From Mesostigma viride (taxonomy: Eukaryota; Streptophyta; Mesostigmatophyceae; Mesostigmatales; Mesostigmataceae), in the NCBI GenBank assembly GCA_009746045.1, contig RPFO01001049.1, forward strand, positions 1 through 52,500: a stretch of 52,500 nucleotides of DNA, in the 5' to 3' direction. Positions 51,017-52,500 of this stretch are shown in pieces (the stretch's first letter is position 1; every line of letters begins with the position of its first letter). The notes beneath the pieces are model-generated. The model searched no databases. It was not told the origin of the DNA and saw only the letters and a program-made list of their open reading frames with translations. Made by a program: the position numbers and the translations under genes.

Positions 51017-51406
51017 GTTGAGGCTGCTTCCTTGCGGGTGCCCCTGGCCAACACGCCCGGTCCAGATTCCATGCCCGCTGAAGGCACCGTTTTCGAGGTC
51101 GACCCCAACTGGGTTGCCCCCCCCCCCTGCGTCAGATGCAGCAGGTGAGAGGGGGGTGGTGGGCTACAAACCCCCGAGGAGTGCCGCGTATGGGGCAGCA
51201 AGAAGACGCTGGCCGCCCACAATGCTGCCCAAGGTGGCCCGCCCACCAAGAAGCAGAGGGGGCGTGCGGGCTCATCCACCAACAACACAAAGACGGCGCC
51301 AGCTGTCCCGACCCCTGTGGTGGAGGCCGCGACCACCTCCAATGCCCGCCCAGATGGCGAAGCTGCCGTGCCCCCACGCAAGCGCACGCGTGCGGCTCGC
51401 AAGAAG

Positions 51407-51625
51407 GTATGTCCATGCTTGTCAGATTGTCCCTTGCTTGTTATTGTTTGCAATGTAGGAGTTGTGAGTGTGTAACCCTTAAGGTAGCGGTACTTTTGTG
51501 ACCCATTTTAGTATGCATGGGGTTCCCTAGTCCAGCGTACACAGTCTCCGTGCTGGTTTTCTTGCCCGTACACGCATGACAGACATCATCATTGCTGCTG
51601 CTTTACCTCACCTCACTGCGTGCAG
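51407..51625 (+). other. Spliceosomal intron in transposase gene
   Basis: GTATGT...GTGCAG, 219 bp, phase 0; it joins the basic RAARKK end to an acidic exon (DSDEDYDEDDL). Confidence 0.7.
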
Positions 51626-51714
51626 GTGTCATATGCCGAGGACAGTGACGAGGACTACGACGAGGACGACCTCTGCGACGACGAGGACGACGACGAGCCA
51701 TCCCCCCCACTGTG

Positions 51715-52479
51715 ACACATCATGGTGACAAGGTGCAGGTGCCATTCAAGAGGCGGTACGAAATGAAACGCCTGTCAACGTTCGAGGATTCCGAGGAGGT
51801 GGCACCGTTCATTGACGAGACAGACGTCCTCCCACCGGTTCACTCGGCGCCCACCGTCACCAAGGCGGGCCCCACCGTCACCAAGGCGGGCCCCACCGTC
51901 ACCAAGGCGGGCCCCACCGTCACCAAGGCGGGCCCCACCACCACCAAGGCGGGCCCCGCCACCACCAAGGCTGGCCTCACCACCACCAAGGCGGGCCCCG
52001 CCACCTCCTCCAAGGCGTCGCCCAAGAAGAAGGCGTCACCCACGAAGAAGGCTCGCGTCATCATCAAGTGGGACCCGCATGCCAACAAGGACGACCCGCA
52101 TGCGTACAAGGAGGGTGCGTACAAGCGCATGCAGGATAAGAAGATCGACCCACCTGTGGCGTCCGAGCTGCTGGCCGCCCAGGTGTTGCACCTCTCTCAG
52201 CTGACCCCTGAGTCCATGGTTGGCAGGCGCATCTGCCAGCTGTGGGATGTGGAGGGGGATGACGGCAAGCCCTACTGGAAGTGGTACTACGGTACCATCG
52301 CCAACACACCGCCACGCAACTCGGTCCGTGTCGAGCCGCTGCCCAAGAAGACAACGGCAGGCTGGTCGTTCAACGTCCTGTGGGACCCGGAGGAGGAGGG
52401 CGAGGAGGCTGTGCATGACACCCTTACCAAGCAGACGGATTTCAACTATGCCCTCAAGTGGCTGGTGTTTGGTGCCTGA
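51715..52479 (+). CDS. Uncharacterised ORF with TVTKAGP repeats and SH3/Tudor-like end
   Basis: The frame is open from 51712 to TGA 52477-52479 and has no ATG at its beginning (first in-frame ATG about 51763). It may therefore be the continuation of the transposase tail after a shift in the C7 run near 51702, or an exon of a neighbour. Residues ~45-100 are seven-residue repeats TVTKAGP/TTTKAGP, then Lys-rich stretches, and a C-terminal ~90 residues (GRRICQLWDVEGDDG, YWKWYYGTIANTP, FNVLWDPEEEGEE, HDTLTKQTDF). The last part looks like a small beta-barrel of the Tudor/SH3 type, but I cannot name it. It lies 0-50 bases from the transposase stop. Confidence 0.45.
   Translation, partial: THHGDKVQVPFKRRYEMKRLSTFEDSEEVAPFIDETDVLPPVHSAPTVTKAGPTVTKAGPTVTKAGPTVTKAGPTTTKAGPATTKAGLTTTKAGPATSSKASPKKKASPTKKARVIIKWDPHANKDDPHAYKEGAYKRMQDKKIDPPVASELLAAQVLHLSQLTPESMVGRRICQLWDVEGDDGKPYWKWYYGTIANTPPRNSVRVEPLPKKTTAGWSFNVLWDPEEEGEEAVHDTLTKQTDFNYALKWLVFGA
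51846..52010 (+). repeat. 21-bp coding minisatellite
   Basis: About eight copies of a CACCGTCACCAAGGCGGGCC-type unit encode TVTKAGP; later copies change to CCACC (T to TTTKAGP, ATTKAGP). Confidence 0.85.
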
Positions 52480-52500
52480 GGCCCGTGCCATACTTGTACA

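Larger units (their letters stand above)
40931..51715 (+). pseudogene. CENP-B/pogo (Tc5-like) DDE transposase gene, split by element D
   Basis: Exons: 40931-41171 plus 49126-49324, 49494-50183, 50369-50785, 51017-51406, 51626-51715. Removing D and one ATATG restores the helix-turn-helix AVAKQYGVSTSTVCRWL. A CENP-B-type second DNA-binding domain follows (FPLMEADLRDWI, SDTWAREFACRRGL). DDE core: FNMDQVG, VLLFLDNLAVQ and THLWQPNDCCINAVFKRWF. The tail has nuclear-localisation-like basic patches (KKQRGR, PRKRTRAARKK) and an acidic end. Single-base shifts lie at a C9 run (49957-49965) and near a C11 run (51117-51127). It would cut and paste a DNA element; this copy is disrupted. Confidence 0.85.

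Overview
This is nuclear DNA of a eukaryote, made almost entirely of mobile elements. Four LTR retrotransposons with chromodomain or copia-type polymerases, GT-AG introns of about 170-230 bp, a MYND zinc-finger gene, a CENP-B/pogo-type transposase and a 5'-truncated non-LTR retroelement all point away from bacteria. The GC-rich coding style and compact introns suit an alga or similar protist; I cannot name the species.

Layout. 1-10792: Ty3/gypsy chromovirus A (5' LTR just off the window), badly frameshifted. 11195-24038: chromovirus B of the same family, better preserved, with a truncated 3' LTR and a 1.7 kb TTAA-flanked DNA element (17621-19337) inside pol. Both A and B carry two extra genes: a small viroplasmin-like ORF before gag and a large unrecognised ORF after the integrase. 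Leader splice donors and downstream acceptors that keep frame suggest the 3' ORF comes from a spliced RNA. 24419-25399: a MYND-finger protein. 26076-34992: copia-like element C with an intact pol, 696-bp LTRs and TSD CAAAC; its 5' LTR is split by a LINE fragment. 35595-52479: remains of a DNA transposon system with a minus-strand USP-like peptidase gene (36755-40016) diverging from a plus-strand CENP-B/DDE transposase (40931-51715). The transposase is split in its helix-turn-helix by copia-like element D (41172-49120, TSD ATATG).

How the parts work. Elements C and D form an unusual lineage. Their LTRs begin AGTT and end AACT instead of TG...CA. Their pol order is integrase, aspartic-protease-like domain (DTN instead of DTG/DSG), RT, RNase H. 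Gag and pol are in one frame separated by a single UGA-CUN stop, which implies readthrough. Their 3' UTRs share a tRNA T-arm-like motif. D also has a perfect 101-bp inverted repeat whose loop region is antisense to its own LTR/primer-site junction. C and D each have an ORF between the 5' LTR and gag, as A and B do. Many frameshifts in the window lie at homopolymers, so some could be assembly errors rather than decay.
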